64,000 nucleotides of DNA from Apilactobacillus bombintestini (GTDB lineage Bacteria; Bacillota; Bacilli; Lactobacillales; Lactobacillaceae). Location of the stretch: contig NZ_CP032626.1 of NCBI RefSeq assembly GCF_003627035.1, positions 558,001 to 622,000 on the forward strand. The letters run 5' to 3'. Under the pieces are notes generated by a model. It did no database searches. It saw nothing but the letters and a program-made list of their open reading frames with translations, and had not been told where the DNA came from. Shown here piece by piece: positions 46,939 to 56,562 of this stretch (within the stretch, counting starts at the first letter, position 1; each line of letters starts with the position of its first letter). A program made the translations under genes and the position numbers.

Positions 46939-48780
46939 ATGGACATTAATAAAATGAAGGAGCATCAAAAATACATTCGAAACTTTTCGATTGTAGCGCA
47001 TATTGATCATGGTAAGTCTACTTTAGCAGATCGTATTTTGGAAATGACAGATACAGTTGCTAAACGTGATATGCAAAATCAATTGCTTGATGACATGGAA
47101 CTAGAACGTGAAAGAGGAATCACCATTAAATTGAATGCGGTAGAATTAAACTACCATTCAAAAGATGGACATGACTATGAGTTTCATTTAATTGATACGC
47201 CAGGACATGTGGATTTCTCTTATGAAGTATCAAGAAGTTTGGCCGCTTGTGAAGGGGCAATATTAGTAGTTGATGCTGCACAAGGTGTTGAAGCACAAAC
47301 ACTAGCTAACGTTTACCTAGCTATTGATGATGATTTGGAAATCGTTCCAGTAGTTAATAAGATTGATTTGCCATCTGCTGAACCTGATAAGGTTAAAAAA
47401 GAAGTAGAAGATATCATCGGTATTGATGCGGAAGATGCCGTACTAACTAGTGCCAAAAAAGGTATTGGTATAGAAGAACTATTAGAAAAAATAGTACATG
47501 ATGTTCCTGCTCCACAAGGTGATATTGAGGCACCACTTAAAGCTTTAGTATTTGATTCTGTATATGATGATTACCGTGGGGTAGTATTGAGTGTACGTTT
47601 ACATGATGGAATTGTTAAACCTGGTGACAAAATTCGCTTGATGAACAGTGGAAGCGAATATGAAGTTACTGAAGTAGGTGTAAACTCACCTCATCCTGTA
47701 AAAAGAGATTACTTAATGGCAGGAGATGTAGGATACATTACTGCAAGCATTAAGGATATTAACCAAACTCGAGTAGGTGATACAGTTACTAACGCTGATC
47801 ATCCGGCTGAAAAGGCATTGCCTGGTTACCGTGAAATGGAACCTATGGTATATTCTGGTTTATATCCAACCGATAATGCTAAATTCGGTGATTTAAGAGA
47901 ATCCTTGGAAAAACTTAAATTAAACGATGCTGCTCTTGAATTTGAACCAGAATCATCTCAAGCCCTAGGATTTGGTTTTAGATGTGGATTCTTAGGTATG
48001 CTTCATATGGATGTTGTTCAAGAACGATTAGAAAGAGAATTCAATCTTGATTTGATCACTACTGCACCTTCAGTTACTTATCATGTATTTACTACTGATG
48101 GAGAAACTAAGGATGTGGAAAATCCTTCTGAAATGCCTGATGCATCAGAAATTAAATCGGTAGAAGAACCATACGTTAAAGCAACTGTTATGGTACCAAA
48201 TGATTATGTAGGTGCCGTAATGGAACTATGTCAATCTCGTCGTGGTAAGTTTGATACTATGGAATACGTGGATGATTATCGTGTTAACATTGTATATTCA
48301 ATGCCATTATCAGAAATTATTTTCGACTTCTTCGATAATCTTAAATCCGCTACCCGTGGATATGCTTCACTAGATTATGAATTAGGTAAGTATATGCCTT
48401 CTGATTTAGTAAAGATTGATATTTTACTAAATGGTGAAAAGGTGGATGCTTTAAGTTTTATTTCTCATCGTCAATTTGCTGCTAGTCGTGCTAGAGTAAT
48501 TGTTGAAAAACTAAAGAACATTATTCCACGTCAAAACTTTGAAATTCCAGTACAAGCTGCTATTGGTGCTAAGATTATTGCTAGAACTAATATTAAGGCT
48601 TACCGTAAAGATGTTACCGCGCATCTATATGGTGGTGACCGTACTAGAAGAATGAAGTTACTAGAAAAACAAAAAGCCGGTAAGAAGCGTATGAAGGCTG
48701 TAGGTAAGGTTGATATACCACAAGCAGCATTCATGGCTGTATTACAAACTGATGAAGAAGACACAGATGCTAAAAGATAA
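46939..48780 (+). CDS. lepA: Elongation factor 4 (LepA)
   Basis: LepA is a ribosomal GTPase that back-translocates or rescues stalled ribosomes and helps 30S assembly. The 613-residue protein has G1 [30 protein letters not shown] and the characteristic C-terminal domain with AIGAKIIAR and [23 protein letters not shown] in parts. Start ATG behind AAAGTAGGAATGA. It has its own promoter and terminator and follows dnaJ as in other lactobacilli. Confidence 0.97.
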   Translation: MDINKMKEHQKYIRNFSIVAHIDHGKSTLADRILEMTDTVAKRDMQNQLLDDMELERERGITIKLNAVELNYHSKDGHDYEFHLIDTPGHVDFSYEVSRSLAACEGAILVVDAAQGVEAQTLANVYLAIDDDLEIVPVVNKIDLPSAEPDKVKKEVEDIIGIDAEDAVLTSAKKGIGIEELLEKIVHDVPAPQGDIEAPLKALVFDSVYDDYRGVVLSVRLHDGIVKPGDKIRLMNSGSEYEVTEVGVNSPHPVKRDYLMAGDVGYITASIKDINQTRVGDTVTNADHPAEKALPGYREMEPMVYSGLYPTDNAKFGDLRESLEKLKLNDAALEFEPESSQALGFGFRCGFLGMLHMDVVQERLEREFNLDLITTAPSVTYHVFTTDGETKDVENPSEMPDASEIKSVEEPYVKATVMVPNDYVGAVMELCQSRRGKFDTMEYVDDYRVNIVYSMPLSEIIFDFFDNLKSATRGYASLDYELGKYMPSDLVKIDILLNGEKVDALSFISHRQFAASRARVIVEKLKNIIPRQNFEIPVQAAIGAKIIARTNIKAYRKDVTAHLYGGDRTRRMKLLEKQKAGKKRMKAVGKVDIPQAAFMAVLQTDEEDTDAKR

Positions 48781-48792
48781 TTAATTATTTAA

Positions 48793-48828
48793 AAAGACTT
48801 ACTTATTTATTAAAAAGTAAGTCTTTTT
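48793..48828 (+). terminator. lepA terminator
   Basis: AAAGACTTACTT / AAGTAAGTCTTT, a perfect 12-bp stem with an 8-base loop, is followed by T residues. Confidence 0.9.
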
Positions 48829-48917
48829 TGTATCCATATTAATTACTTTCTGAGTATTAAATTTATGTTAAAAAAAGCATAATGTTTTGTAATACCAATT
48901 AAAAATACCTTTATTAA

Positions 48918-48926
48918 TGCTATAAT
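48918..48926 (+). promoter_or_regulatory. Extended -10 promoter of the large wall-polymer gene
   Basis: TGC-TATAAT (TATAAT 48921-48926) is an ideal extended -10. The -35 region is weak. It starts a leader of about 75 bases that ends in AAGGAGG (48994-49000). Confidence 0.6.
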
Positions 48927-49007
48927 TAAACCAGTATATCTATATATTAATAATAAAATTAAATTAAATACTTTTTTATTTACAACAATAAATAAGGAGG
49001 ATAAAAA

Positions 49008-52000
49008 ATGACAGAACCATATTTGTCTGTAATAGTGGCTTGTTACAACGAACAAGATTATGTTGAACAATGCTTGGATTCTATTGCAAATACTAATTTT
49101 CCTTTAGAAAATATGGAAGTCTTAATGGTTGATGATGATTCAACTGATGAAACTTCTGCAATAATTGATAAGTATGCTGAAAAATATAAATGTTTTAGAG
49201 CATTACATAAAACAAACGGTGGGATTAGTTCTACTAGAAATTATGGGATGAAACATGCTAGAGGTAAGTATATTGCCTTTGTTGATGGCGATGATATTGT
49301 TCCTAGTGATGCTTATTCAAATTTAATTTATAAAGCACGTAAAAATCAATCAGATGTAGTAGCTGGCTTTGTTAAGAGATTTGATAAGGATCGTTATGAA
49401 AATTCATTCTTACATTCATTTGCTATTCATGATGATTATGATGATACTAACCTAGACGATAATCATGATTTACTTTACGATACTACAGTTTGGAATAAGA
49501 TTTATCGTCGTCAATTCTTAGTTGAAAATAATATTAAATTTATTGAAGGGATGATTTATGAAGATATTCCATTTACTTTGGAAGTTCATTTAAAATCCAA
49601 GAAAACTTCAATTATTGAAAATGTAGTTTATGAATGGAGATGGAGAGAAAGTACTGATTCCATCACACAAACTAGAAATGCTTTAGATAATTTCGAAAGT
49701 CGTTTAAAGGCATTAAAGATTAGTTTGGATATGTTACATAAATTTGGATATTCAGATCAAAGTAGTTTAGTTAAAGACTTTAAGTTCAAAGCCATTCGAC
49801 TAGATATTAATTTGTTTATTGAGAATTTAGGAGACAACGAAGAAGAATATATTTACTCCGTTCAAAGATTGGTTTACAAATTCCTTCGTGATTGGAATTT
49901 ATGGGATTCAGAACTATTTAATAAACTATCCTTGAAACAACAAACCATGTATTATGGCATTAAAAAATCCAACTATGATTTAATTAATCAATTCACTTAT
50001 AGAAAAACTATTGGTATTTTTAAATCAAGTTGGCGTGGTCATAAGTACAGCTTCATAACTCCAGAGCTAGAAGACGATTTTGGCCTAAAGAAGTTTTTAA
50101 CTTTAGATCAAAATAATTCTCCTATTGATCAAATAATAAGAAATGTTAATGTAACATCTATTACTGATGGTCAATTTGAAATGCGTGGAGCTTTTAAGAT
50201 GCATGAAATGCCATTATTCAAACGTTGGTTTAAAGATGGCAATGTTAATGAAGTTCTAAAAGCAAGCATAATAAATGTAAAGAACGATAAAGTTATACCA
50301 GCTAACATTGAAAGACGTGGAACTCATCTTTTAAGAAAAATCATGAAGCCTAAAGCCATGTATAAGGATGCTAGTTACAATTTATCTTTTGATATAAATA
50401 AAGCCATTAGAAAATTAGGTGCTGGTACCTGGAAAATTAAAATAATCGACAAAATGGATAATCAATATTGGGTTGAAGATTTTGCTGCATTACCAGGTAA
50501 GAAAGCCTCAAACAAGAAATTTATACCTTATGAAAATAATGGATATAAAGTAATCACTAAATTTAATGGTATTGATCAATTAGTATTTAATGTCATCAAA
50601 TTAGATTCACAAGTGGTAGAAACTCCCGTAGTTGAATCACCACGAGTAGTAAAAGACAGTGTTTACTTTGAAGTTAAAAATGCTGATATATCTAATTTAA
50701 ATGCTGTATTAGTAGATGCTGATGATAATGCCATTTATTCTGAAGAAAATGCGGATAATGGTTTCAAATTTGAAATAAGTAAAATACATGAATTGTTTTT
50801 AAATAAAAAAGCATCATTGATTTTACGTGACAATTTAACTAATGCTCATATTAAATACAATTTCTCATCTGAAAAATTAAATCAACAAGTAAATCTTCCT
50901 AATAACTGTTCATTATCCATGTACTATGGTGATACTAGAATGGTTATGTTATATGAAAGAACTCCACTTACTGCTAAGAGCATCACTGTAACAGGTGACA
51001 ATGTTCTTCATTTTGAAGCTGACATGCATAATTTTGTTAATGACGCAGATGTGTTAATGAAGAACAGTAGGGTTGAAATGATTAGCGAAGATAAAAAGAA
51101 TCGCTTAGTTTTAGATTCAGATGCTAATAATTTAAGCTTAGATAATGATGTTCTTTCATTTAAGTTACCATTAACTGATGAAAATAAAGAACAACTTAAT
51201 GTATTAAAAGGTAATTATGAATTTAAAGTATATTTATACGTTGTAGATCATATTAATGTTTACCGTATTAAGTACACTAAGAATTGTTTAACTAGTGAAG
51301 TTAAATTACCAGTAACTAATAAACAAAAAATTTATTATAAATTTAATAAAGATAAGTCACATAATATTGTTTTGAATATAAAACAACCATTTAGTAGCTG
51401 GATTGATTCTACTAAGGGATTGAGATCATTCTCATACTCTGTTTTATATCCTATTATGCGTTTCTTGCCTTTAAGAAATATTATGATTTTTGATTCATAT
51501 TGGTCCAGTAAGTATGACAGTAACGAAAGACTTATGTATGAATATTTAGTTGAAAATCATCCGGAAGTTAAACCAGTTTGGTTCTTTAACAACATTCAAA
51601 CTCCTATTGAAGGGGACGCTAAAAAGGTTAAAGTTAATAGTTTTATGTACTGGTATTATTTAGCAGTATCTAGATATATTGTACAAAATACTAATATGCC
51701 AAACCGTTATGCTAAAAGAAGCGGTCAAATTGAAGTAGAAACTTTACATGGTACTTTCTTAAAGCACATGGGTTATGATGAACCTCACTTCAGATTAGCA
51801 ACTAAGAAAATTCAAAATCGTTTTGCTAAACGTAATCGTCGTTGGGATTACATGGTAGTTCCTTCAGATTATATGGAAAAGACAGCATCTCAAGCATTTA
51901 ATTATGAGCAACAAATAATTAAGTCTGGTTTCCCTAGAAATGATGAATTATACACTAATGATAATAGTGCGTACATTAATTCTGTTAAGGAAAAGTTGGG

Positions 52001-54038
52001 CATCCCATTAAACAAACGAGTTATTTTGTACGCTCCTACTTATCGTGAAGAAGAAGGATTTGACTTTAAATTAAATCTAGATAAGATGCAAGATAAACTT
52101 TCTGATAGTTATGTCTTGTTAGTTCGTCTTCATTACTTTGTAGCTCATTCTAATAGTTTTTACAGTAATCCTGGATTTGTGTTTGATGTAAGTGACTATA
52201 ACAACATTAATGATTTGTATCTAATTAGTGATGCAATGGTTACTGATTATTCTTCAGTGATGTTTGATTATGCCCACTTGAAACGTCCAATGATTTTCTA
52301 TGCTTACGATAAGGATTGGTATTTAGATGAGGATAATCGTGGTGTTTACCTTGATTATGACAAGCAAATGCCAGGACCTATTGTTAAAAATGAAGATGAT
52401 TTGATAGATAGAATCAGACATTTGGATGCTGTTTACGATAACTATTCAGATAAATTAAACCAATTTGCTGATGAGTTTGCTCAATATGGTCGTAAAGGGG
52501 ATGCTACTGCACAAGTTGTAGAAACAGTCCTAAACACTGATGTAGATGAATTAGATCAAGAACCTGATAATAAATTATTGTTTAAGAAGATTGGTCATAT
52601 TCTAAATACCAACTTCCTACAAGCAATGATTTTAAACTGGTTGTCTGAAGTATTACCAAAGAAAGATAATCTAATTATGTTTGAAAGTTTCTTTGGTAGA
52701 CAATATTCAGATAATCCTAAAGCTATATATGAATACATTAAAAAGCATTATCCAGGTTATAAATTATGCTGGAACGTAAATAAAGATTATAAAGAATACT
52801 TTGATGAAAATAATATTCCTTATGTTATTCGTTTTAGCTATCTAGGAATTTGGAAACAAGCCAGAGCTAAGTACTGGATTACTAACTGTAGAAGACCATT
52901 CAGATGGAAGCCTGGTAGAAATGTTCGAATGCTACAAACATGGCATGGAACACCATTAAAGACATTGGCTGCCGATGTTATGAAAGTTACAATGCCTGGT
53001 GTTAATGCAACTATGTATCATAAGGATGTATTCCGCGATAACAAACGTTGGGATTGTTTAATTACTCCTAACATGTATTCTGCAAAGATAATGCATAGAG
53101 CATTCAGAATGAATGCAAATCAATTGCAATTTGATGGATATCCAAGAAATGATATATTAATTAATCATACTGAAGATGATGTAAAGAGAATTAAAAACAA
53201 TTTAGGTATTGATAGTAATAAGAAAGTTGTTTTGTATGCACCAACTTGGCGTGATAATGAATATATTAAGACTAGTGAATATACAGCACAGTTACATTTA
53301 GATTTAGAAAAGATAAAACAACATTATGACAATGTAATTGTATTAGTTAGAACTCACTACATGATTTCTAATCAATTAGACTTAAGTGCTTATTCAGATA
53401 TGGCTATGGATGTTAGTCAATATGAAGACATCGCTGAATTATATTTAATTAGTGATGTATTGATTACTGATTATTCTTCAGTTATGTTTGATTATGCAAC
53501 ATTACAAAGACCAATTATCTTCTTTACTTACGATTTGGATGCATATGCAAATGAAATTAGAGGATTCTACTTTGACTTTGTTAAAGAAGCACCAGGTCCA
53601 CTAGTAAAAACCACAGATGACGTTATAAAGGAATTAGATAAGGCATTTGAAGACGATTGGAAACCAAACGATAATTATCGTAAATTTATTGATAAGTACG
53701 CTGGCTGGATGGATGGAAAATCATCAGCTAGAACAGTTAAGAAATTGTTTAGTTCACATAGTTTAGAAATGTCTTACAGTGATGACTTAGAAAAACTAGG
53801 TTTATCTGAAGAGATGACAATTGCTGATGGGGCTGCTTTGTGGAATGAAGATAAAGATTTTGCAGACAGTTCAGATAGAAACTTCGCCTTTAACTTTGAT
53901 GGAGATAATCAAGTAGTTAAGGTAGAAAAGGTAATGCAATTAGCTGATCCTGAATTTGAAGAAAGAATTGGAATGCAATTTGCCTTAATTCAATTGAATA
54001 ATGATCATTATTGGGTAAGAATTAATGATTTAAGATAG
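49008..54038 (+). CDS. Trifunctional-looking glycosyltransferase / double CDP-glycerol glycerophosphotransferase
   Basis: This 1,676-residue protein joins several modules. Residues 1-235 are a family-2 glycosyltransferase with DDDST (from Asp42) and VDGDD (Asp93-Asp96). Residues 236-820 form a long strand-rich linker. Residues 820-1175 are a TagF-like glycerophosphotransferase with LHGTFLK (His914), APTYREE and TDYSS (1079-1083). Residues 1215-1585 are a second TagF-like module with WHGTPLK (His1313), APTWRDNE and TDYSS (1487-1491). About 1600-1676 resembles an SH3-like domain ending YWVRINDL. All three active sites look intact. No signal peptide or transmembrane helix is evident, so it should act at the inner membrane face on teichoic-acid-type polymers. 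It stands alone with its own promoter and terminator. The polymer made is inferred. Confidence 0.88.
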   Translation: MTEPYLSVIVACYNEQDYVEQCLDSIANTNFPLENMEVLMVDDDSTDETSAIIDKYAEKYKCFRALHKTNGGISSTRNYGMKHARGKYIAFVDGDDIVPSDAYSNLIYKARKNQSDVVAGFVKRFDKDRYENSFLHSFAIHDDYDDTNLDDNHDLLYDTTVWNKIYRRQFLVENNIKFIEGMIYEDIPFTLEVHLKSKKTSIIENVVYEWRWRESTDSITQTRNALDNFESRLKALKISLDMLHKFGYSDQSSLVKDFKFKAIRLDINLFIENLGDNEEEYIYSVQRLVYKFLRDWNLWDSELFNKLSLKQQTMYYGIKKSNYDLINQFTYRKTIGIFKSSWRGHKYSFITPELEDDFGLKKFLTLDQNNSPIDQIIRNVNVTSITDGQFEMRGAFKMHEMPLFKRWFKDGNVNEVLKASIINVKNDKVIPANIERRGTHLLRKIMKPKAMYKDASYNLSFDINKAIRKLGAGTWKIKIIDKMDNQYWVEDFAALPGKKASNKKFIPYENNGYKVITKFNGIDQLVFNVIKLDSQVVETPVVESPRVVKDSVYFEVKNADISNLNAVLVDADDNAIYSEENADNGFKFEISKIHELFLNKKASLILRDNLTNAHIKYNFSSEKLNQQVNLPNNCSLSMYYGDTRMVMLYERTPLTAKSITVTGDNVLHFEADMHNFVNDADVLMKNSRVEMISEDKKNRLVLDSDANNLSLDNDVLSFKLPLTDENKEQLNVLKGNYEFKVYLYVVDHINVYRIKYTKNCLTSEVKLPVTNKQKIYYKFNKDKSHNIVLNIKQPFSSWIDSTKGLRSFSYSVLYPIMRFLPLRNIMIFDSYWSSKYDSNERLMYEYLVENHPEVKPVWFFNNIQTPIEGDAKKVKVNSFMYWYYLAVSRYIVQNTNMPNRYAKRSGQIEVETLHGTFLKHMGYDEPHFRLATKKIQNRFAKRNRRWDYMVVPSDYMEKTASQAFNYEQQIIKSGFPRNDELYTNDNSAYINSVKEKLGIPLNKRVILYAPTYREEEGFDFKLNLDKMQDKLSDSYVLLVRLHYFVAHSNSFYSNPGFVFDVSDYNNINDLYLISDAMVTDYSSVMFDYAHLKRPMIFYAYDKDWYLDEDNRGVYLDYDKQMPGPIVKNEDDLIDRIRHLDAVYDNYSDKLNQFADEFAQYGRKGDATAQVVETVLNTDVDELDQEPDNKLLFKKIGHILNTNFLQAMILNWLSEVLPKKDNLIMFESFFGRQYSDNPKAIYEYIKKHYPGYKLCWNVNKDYKEYFDENNIPYVIRFSYLGIWKQARAKYWITNCRRPFRWKPGRNVRMLQTWHGTPLKTLAADVMKVTMPGVNATMYHKDVFRDNKRWDCLITPNMYSAKIMHRAFRMNANQLQFDGYPRNDILINHTEDDVKRIKNNLGIDSNKKVVLYAPTWRDNEYIKTSEYTAQLHLDLEKIKQHYDNVIVLVRTHYMISNQLDLSAYSDMAMDVSQYEDIAELYLISDVLITDYSSVMFDYATLQRPIIFFTYDLDAYANEIRGFYFDFVKEAPGPLVKTTDDVIKELDKAFEDDWKPNDNYRKFIDKYAGWMDGKSSARTVKKLFSSHSLEMSYSDDLEKLGLSEEMTIADGAALWNEDKDFADSSDRNFAFNFDGDNQVVKVEKVMQLADPEFEERIGMQFALIQLNNDHYWVRINDLR

Positions 54039-54045
54039 AAAAAGA

Positions 54046-54076
54046 AGCTGGTTATTTTATAACCAGCTCTTTTTTT
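54046..54076 (+). terminator. Terminator of the large wall-polymer gene
   Basis: AGCTGGTTAT (54046-54055) / ATAACCAGCT (54059-54068) is followed by a T run. Confidence 0.9.
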
Positions 54077-54084
54077 AACCAAAA

Positions 54085-54098
54085 TAAAATCGCTTACA
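54085..54098. promoter_or_regulatory. Candidate cre (CcpA) site
   Basis: TAAAATCGCTTACA agrees with the cre consensus TGWAANCGNTNWCA at 13 of 14 positions. It lies about 20 bases upstream of the -35 of the membrane-protein gene, where CcpA often activates rather than represses. Confidence 0.5.
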
Positions 54099-54375
54099 TT
54101 TTTTTACTAAAAAGGGTTTATTTTATTTGGTAAATGGTTTATAATTTATTTTGTTATAAAGTTCACAAACGAAATATTAAAAAACGTATCTTATGAAAGT
54201 ATATAAATTCTTTATTTTATGCTTGATTTTATAAGGTTTAGTGTTAATATTTATGTGATTAAAAGAGTATATTTTTTATTAAGTTAACTTTTTTAATCCG
54301 CTTCATGTGTTTGTGATAGATAAATTTTTCACAATTAAAAATAACAAAAATAATTAGGTAAGGAGTATCTTTATC
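54099..54375 (+). other. Long AT-rich leader region before the membrane-protein gene
   Basis: Two candidate promoters are visible: TTTATT (54117-54122) with TATAAT (54140-54145), 17-base spacer; and TTGATT (54223-54228) with extended TGT-TAATAT (TAATAT 54245-54250), 16-base spacer. The leader would be about 120 to 225 bases. No coding remnant or clear riboswitch is seen. A TTGTGA...TCACAA inverted repeat sits at 54311-54334. Confidence 0.45.
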
Positions 54376-55116
54376 ATGCAAAATGGTGCAAATGTAAAAA
54401 AGACCAAAAGAACTATCTCATGGACTAGTGCGATTATTTATTTTGTAATCTCTCTAATCATTAACTCCCTAGGTAATGTATTAACTTTAGTAACAAGTGC
54501 TAAAATTCATCCTGCATTCCTAGGATCAGCTTACTGGACTGCTGCTGAAAATAACCTTGGATATGCCGTATTAGGCGATGGAAAATGGGTATTATTCTGG
54601 GCCTTCTTCGGACTAGGAATGCTTATCACCGTTTTAAACTCTATTTTAGTTGGAAAATGGAGCTGGTCTAGAGTTATCGGTAACGCAGCTTTCTTAGGAC
54701 CTTTCTCATTATTGATCAACTACTTTAATGGAATTGTTACTAACTGGTTACCAGATGCAAAAGGAACAGTAATGGTAGTATTATATGTCCTATTAAACTT
54801 CGTAGGTGTATCATTTATTGCCATCGCAATTTCTATTTACCAACGTGTAAATATTGCACTACATCCTGCTGATGATTTGATGCAAATTCTTAGATTTAAG
54901 TACTGTAAAGGTAATGCCGCAACAGCAATGTGGTTCTCATACATTCCACCAACTATTATGGCAATTATTGCTATTATTATTACTCATGAATTTAACAACT
55001 TCGGAATTGGAACAATCTTCGCTTTCTTATTCCAAGGTGGAATTACTGGACTAGCTGATAGACATATCTTTAAATCATTGAAACATCAAGCTATTGACGT
55101 TGGTTCAGTAAAATAA
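54376..55116 (+). CDS. Polytopic membrane protein, YczE/YitT-like
   Basis: This 246-residue integral membrane protein has about five transmembrane helices (around residues 20-42, 70-95, 105-125, 138-160 and 195-230) and an N-terminus rich in Lys and Thr. It resembles the YczE/YyaS/YitT group of uncharacterised membrane proteins of Firmicutes; HPADDLMQILRFKY is a striking cytoplasmic or loop motif. The transported substrate, if any, is unknown. GTAAGGAG precedes the ATG. It is monocistronic, with a long leader and a candidate cre site, suggesting carbon-source control. Confidence 0.75.
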   Translation: MQNGANVKKTKRTISWTSAIIYFVISLIINSLGNVLTLVTSAKIHPAFLGSAYWTAAENNLGYAVLGDGKWVLFWAFFGLGMLITVLNSILVGKWSWSRVIGNAAFLGPFSLLINYFNGIVTNWLPDAKGTVMVVLYVLLNFVGVSFIAIAISIYQRVNIALHPADDLMQILRFKYCKGNAATAMWFSYIPPTIMAIIAIIITHEFNNFGIGTIFAFLFQGGITGLADRHIFKSLKHQAIDVGSVK

Positions 55117-55128
55117 TAAATCAAAGAA

Positions 55129-55177
55129 AAGCATCTTGTTTCTGTAGGAAAAAAACAGAGGTAAGATGCTTTTTTTA
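55129..55177 (+). terminator. Terminator of the membrane-protein gene
   Basis: GCATCTT-GTTTCTGT pairs with ACAGAGG-TAAGATGC with small mismatches around an A-rich loop, followed by seven T residues. Confidence 0.85.
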
Positions 55178-55191
55178 ATGCATTTAACTAG

Positions 55192-55220
55192 TGGACAATT
55201 TGCCCAACTTAATATAAAAT
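55192..55220 (+). promoter_or_regulatory. Promoter upstream of the small gene before prmA
   Basis: TGGACA (55192-55197) and TAAAAT (55215-55220) have a 17-base spacer. Confidence 0.55.
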
Positions 55221-55291
55221 TTAAGTAGAATGATTTTATGGACAGAGTAAGGTATAATGAGATATTTAAAAGAATCGGAGGTGTTGAATCA

Positions 55292-55609
55292 ATGTTAGAT
55301 AGAACTAAAAGATTTTTAAGGGATAATGGTTACTATTATAAGAAAACATATATTAGACCACTTTTAGCTCCCGATAATGTTTACGTATTTAGATTTGGAA
55401 AAAAACGCTTAGACAACCGGTTAATTATTAGATACGGTCATAAATGGACTGGAAGACAAAAAATAAATGAAATTGATTTAAGACTTCACAAACAAAAACA
55501 TCCTAGAATATTTAAGGATGAAAATTCATTGTTGCTATACTTAGAAAGTCACTTGCACGAACACGAAGAAAAGTTAGAGCAATTAAGGCAACAAAAAAAG
55601 TCTAAATAG
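55292..55609 (+). CDS. Small basic protein of unknown function upstream of prmA
   Basis: I do not recognise this gene. It encodes a 105-residue basic, tyrosine- and arginine-rich protein (LRDNGYYYKKTYIRPLLAPDN in parts) with a mixed strand and helix pattern and a C-terminal helix rich in Glu, Gln and Lys. The ATG at 55292 is 8 bases after CGGAGGTG (55276-55283). An in-frame ATG at 55238 would extend it by 18 residues but has no ribosome binding site, and the extension would encode the Shine-Dalgarno as RIGGVE. Its own promoter and terminator suggest a separate unit from prmA. Confidence 0.7.
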   Translation: MLDRTKRFLRDNGYYYKKTYIRPLLAPDNVYVFRFGKKRLDNRLIIRYGHKWTGRQKINEIDLRLHKQKHPRIFKDENSLLLYLESHLHEHEEKLEQLRQQKKSK

Positions 55610-55621
55610 TTAGGCCTACTG

Positions 55622-55649
55622 GGTGTGTCCTTTTGGATGCACTTTTTTT
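55622..55649 (+). terminator. Terminator before prmA
   Basis: GTGTGTCC / GGATGCAC with two G-T pairs and a TTTT loop is followed by seven T residues. Confidence 0.75.
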
Positions 55650-55677
55650 GTAAAAATATAAAATGAGGTATTAAAAG

Positions 55678-56562
55678 ATGGAATGGACAGAATTATCAGT
55701 TTTAACAAATGAAGAATCACAAGATGCAGTTATTAATATTTTGATGGATTTTGGATCACTGGGTGTAGAATTAGACACTTTAGATGATGGAACACTAAGT
55801 ATTAACTCATATTTCCCAGAAAATTTTGATATTAATTCTAAAATTCCAGATATTCAAAAAAGAGTAGATGAATTAAAAGACTTTGGTTTAAACCCTGGCA
55901 AAGGAAAGGTAGTAACTAAAGGTTTGAATGATGAAAAATGGAGTACAGAATGGGAAAAATACTACCATGCCACAAGAATTACTAAATTCTTAACCATTTC
56001 TCCAGTATGGGAAGATTATAAAAAGGTTAATGAAAACGAAATAGTCTTAAAATTAGACCCTAAAAAAGCTTTTGGTACAGGTGTCCATCCAACTACAGTA
56101 CTATGCTTACAAGCTATTGAAGATGTTATAAGAGAAGGTGAATCAATTCTAGATATTGGGACTGGTTCAGGTATATTAAGTATAGCTGCTAAACGATTAG
56201 GAGCAGGTGAAATCGAAGCGTATGATTATGATGATGATGCAGTAGAATCAGCAAAACATAATGTCGCATTGAATGGCTTTGCAGATGAAATAAAAGTGGG
56301 CAAAAATAGTCTATTAGATGGTATTGATAAAAAAGTAGATATGATTTTTGCAAATATGCTACCTGAAGCAGTATTACCTTTGATTCCTCAATCAGTTAAT
56401 AATTTAGTTGATGGTGGAAAGATTATAATTTCTGGAATTATTAAAGATAAATTGAATATAACTAACGAAACCTTAGAGAAAAATGATTTTGTAATTGATC
56501 AAGTAAGAACGTTAGGTGATTGGTGTGGAATTATTGCACATCGTAGAAAGGAGGATGAATAA
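55678..56562 (+). CDS. prmA: Ribosomal protein L11 methyltransferase
   Basis: PrmA trimethylates ribosomal protein L11. The 294-residue protein has the substrate-recognition N-terminal domain, then the SAM-binding domain with LDPKKAFGTGVHPTT, ILDIGTGSGILSIAA and the catalytic-site segment DMIFANML. It is somewhat shorter than the roughly 315 residues common in the family, mainly in the N-terminal half. rsmE starts at the base after its stop codon, the usual prmA-rsmE pair. Start ATG behind ATGAGGT. Confidence 0.94.
   Translation: MEWTELSVLTNEESQDAVINILMDFGSLGVELDTLDDGTLSINSYFPENFDINSKIPDIQKRVDELKDFGLNPGKGKVVTKGLNDEKWSTEWEKYYHATRITKFLTISPVWEDYKKVNENEIVLKLDPKKAFGTGVHPTTVLCLQAIEDVIREGESILDIGTGSGILSIAAKRLGAGEIEAYDYDDDAVESAKHNVALNGFADEIKVGKNSLLDGIDKKVDMIFANMLPEAVLPLIPQSVNNLVDGGKIIISGIIKDKLNITNETLEKNDFVIDQVRTLGDWCGIIAHRRKEDE

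Noticed and set aside
48843-49070. 75-codon minus-strand frame upstream of the large wall-polymer gene
   Set aside because: It overlaps that gene's promoter, ribosome binding site and first codons and has no start signals of its own.
54193-54234. 13-codon ATG frame with a signal-like hydrophobic sequence
   Set aside because: There is no ribosome binding site, it lies in AT-rich leader DNA and it is too short to distinguish from chance.
54311-54334. TTGTGA-N12-TCACAA inverted repeat, considered as a Rex redox-regulator site
   Set aside because: The Rex operator has its half-sites closer together (18 bases overall); here the site spans 24 bases, so the fit is poor.
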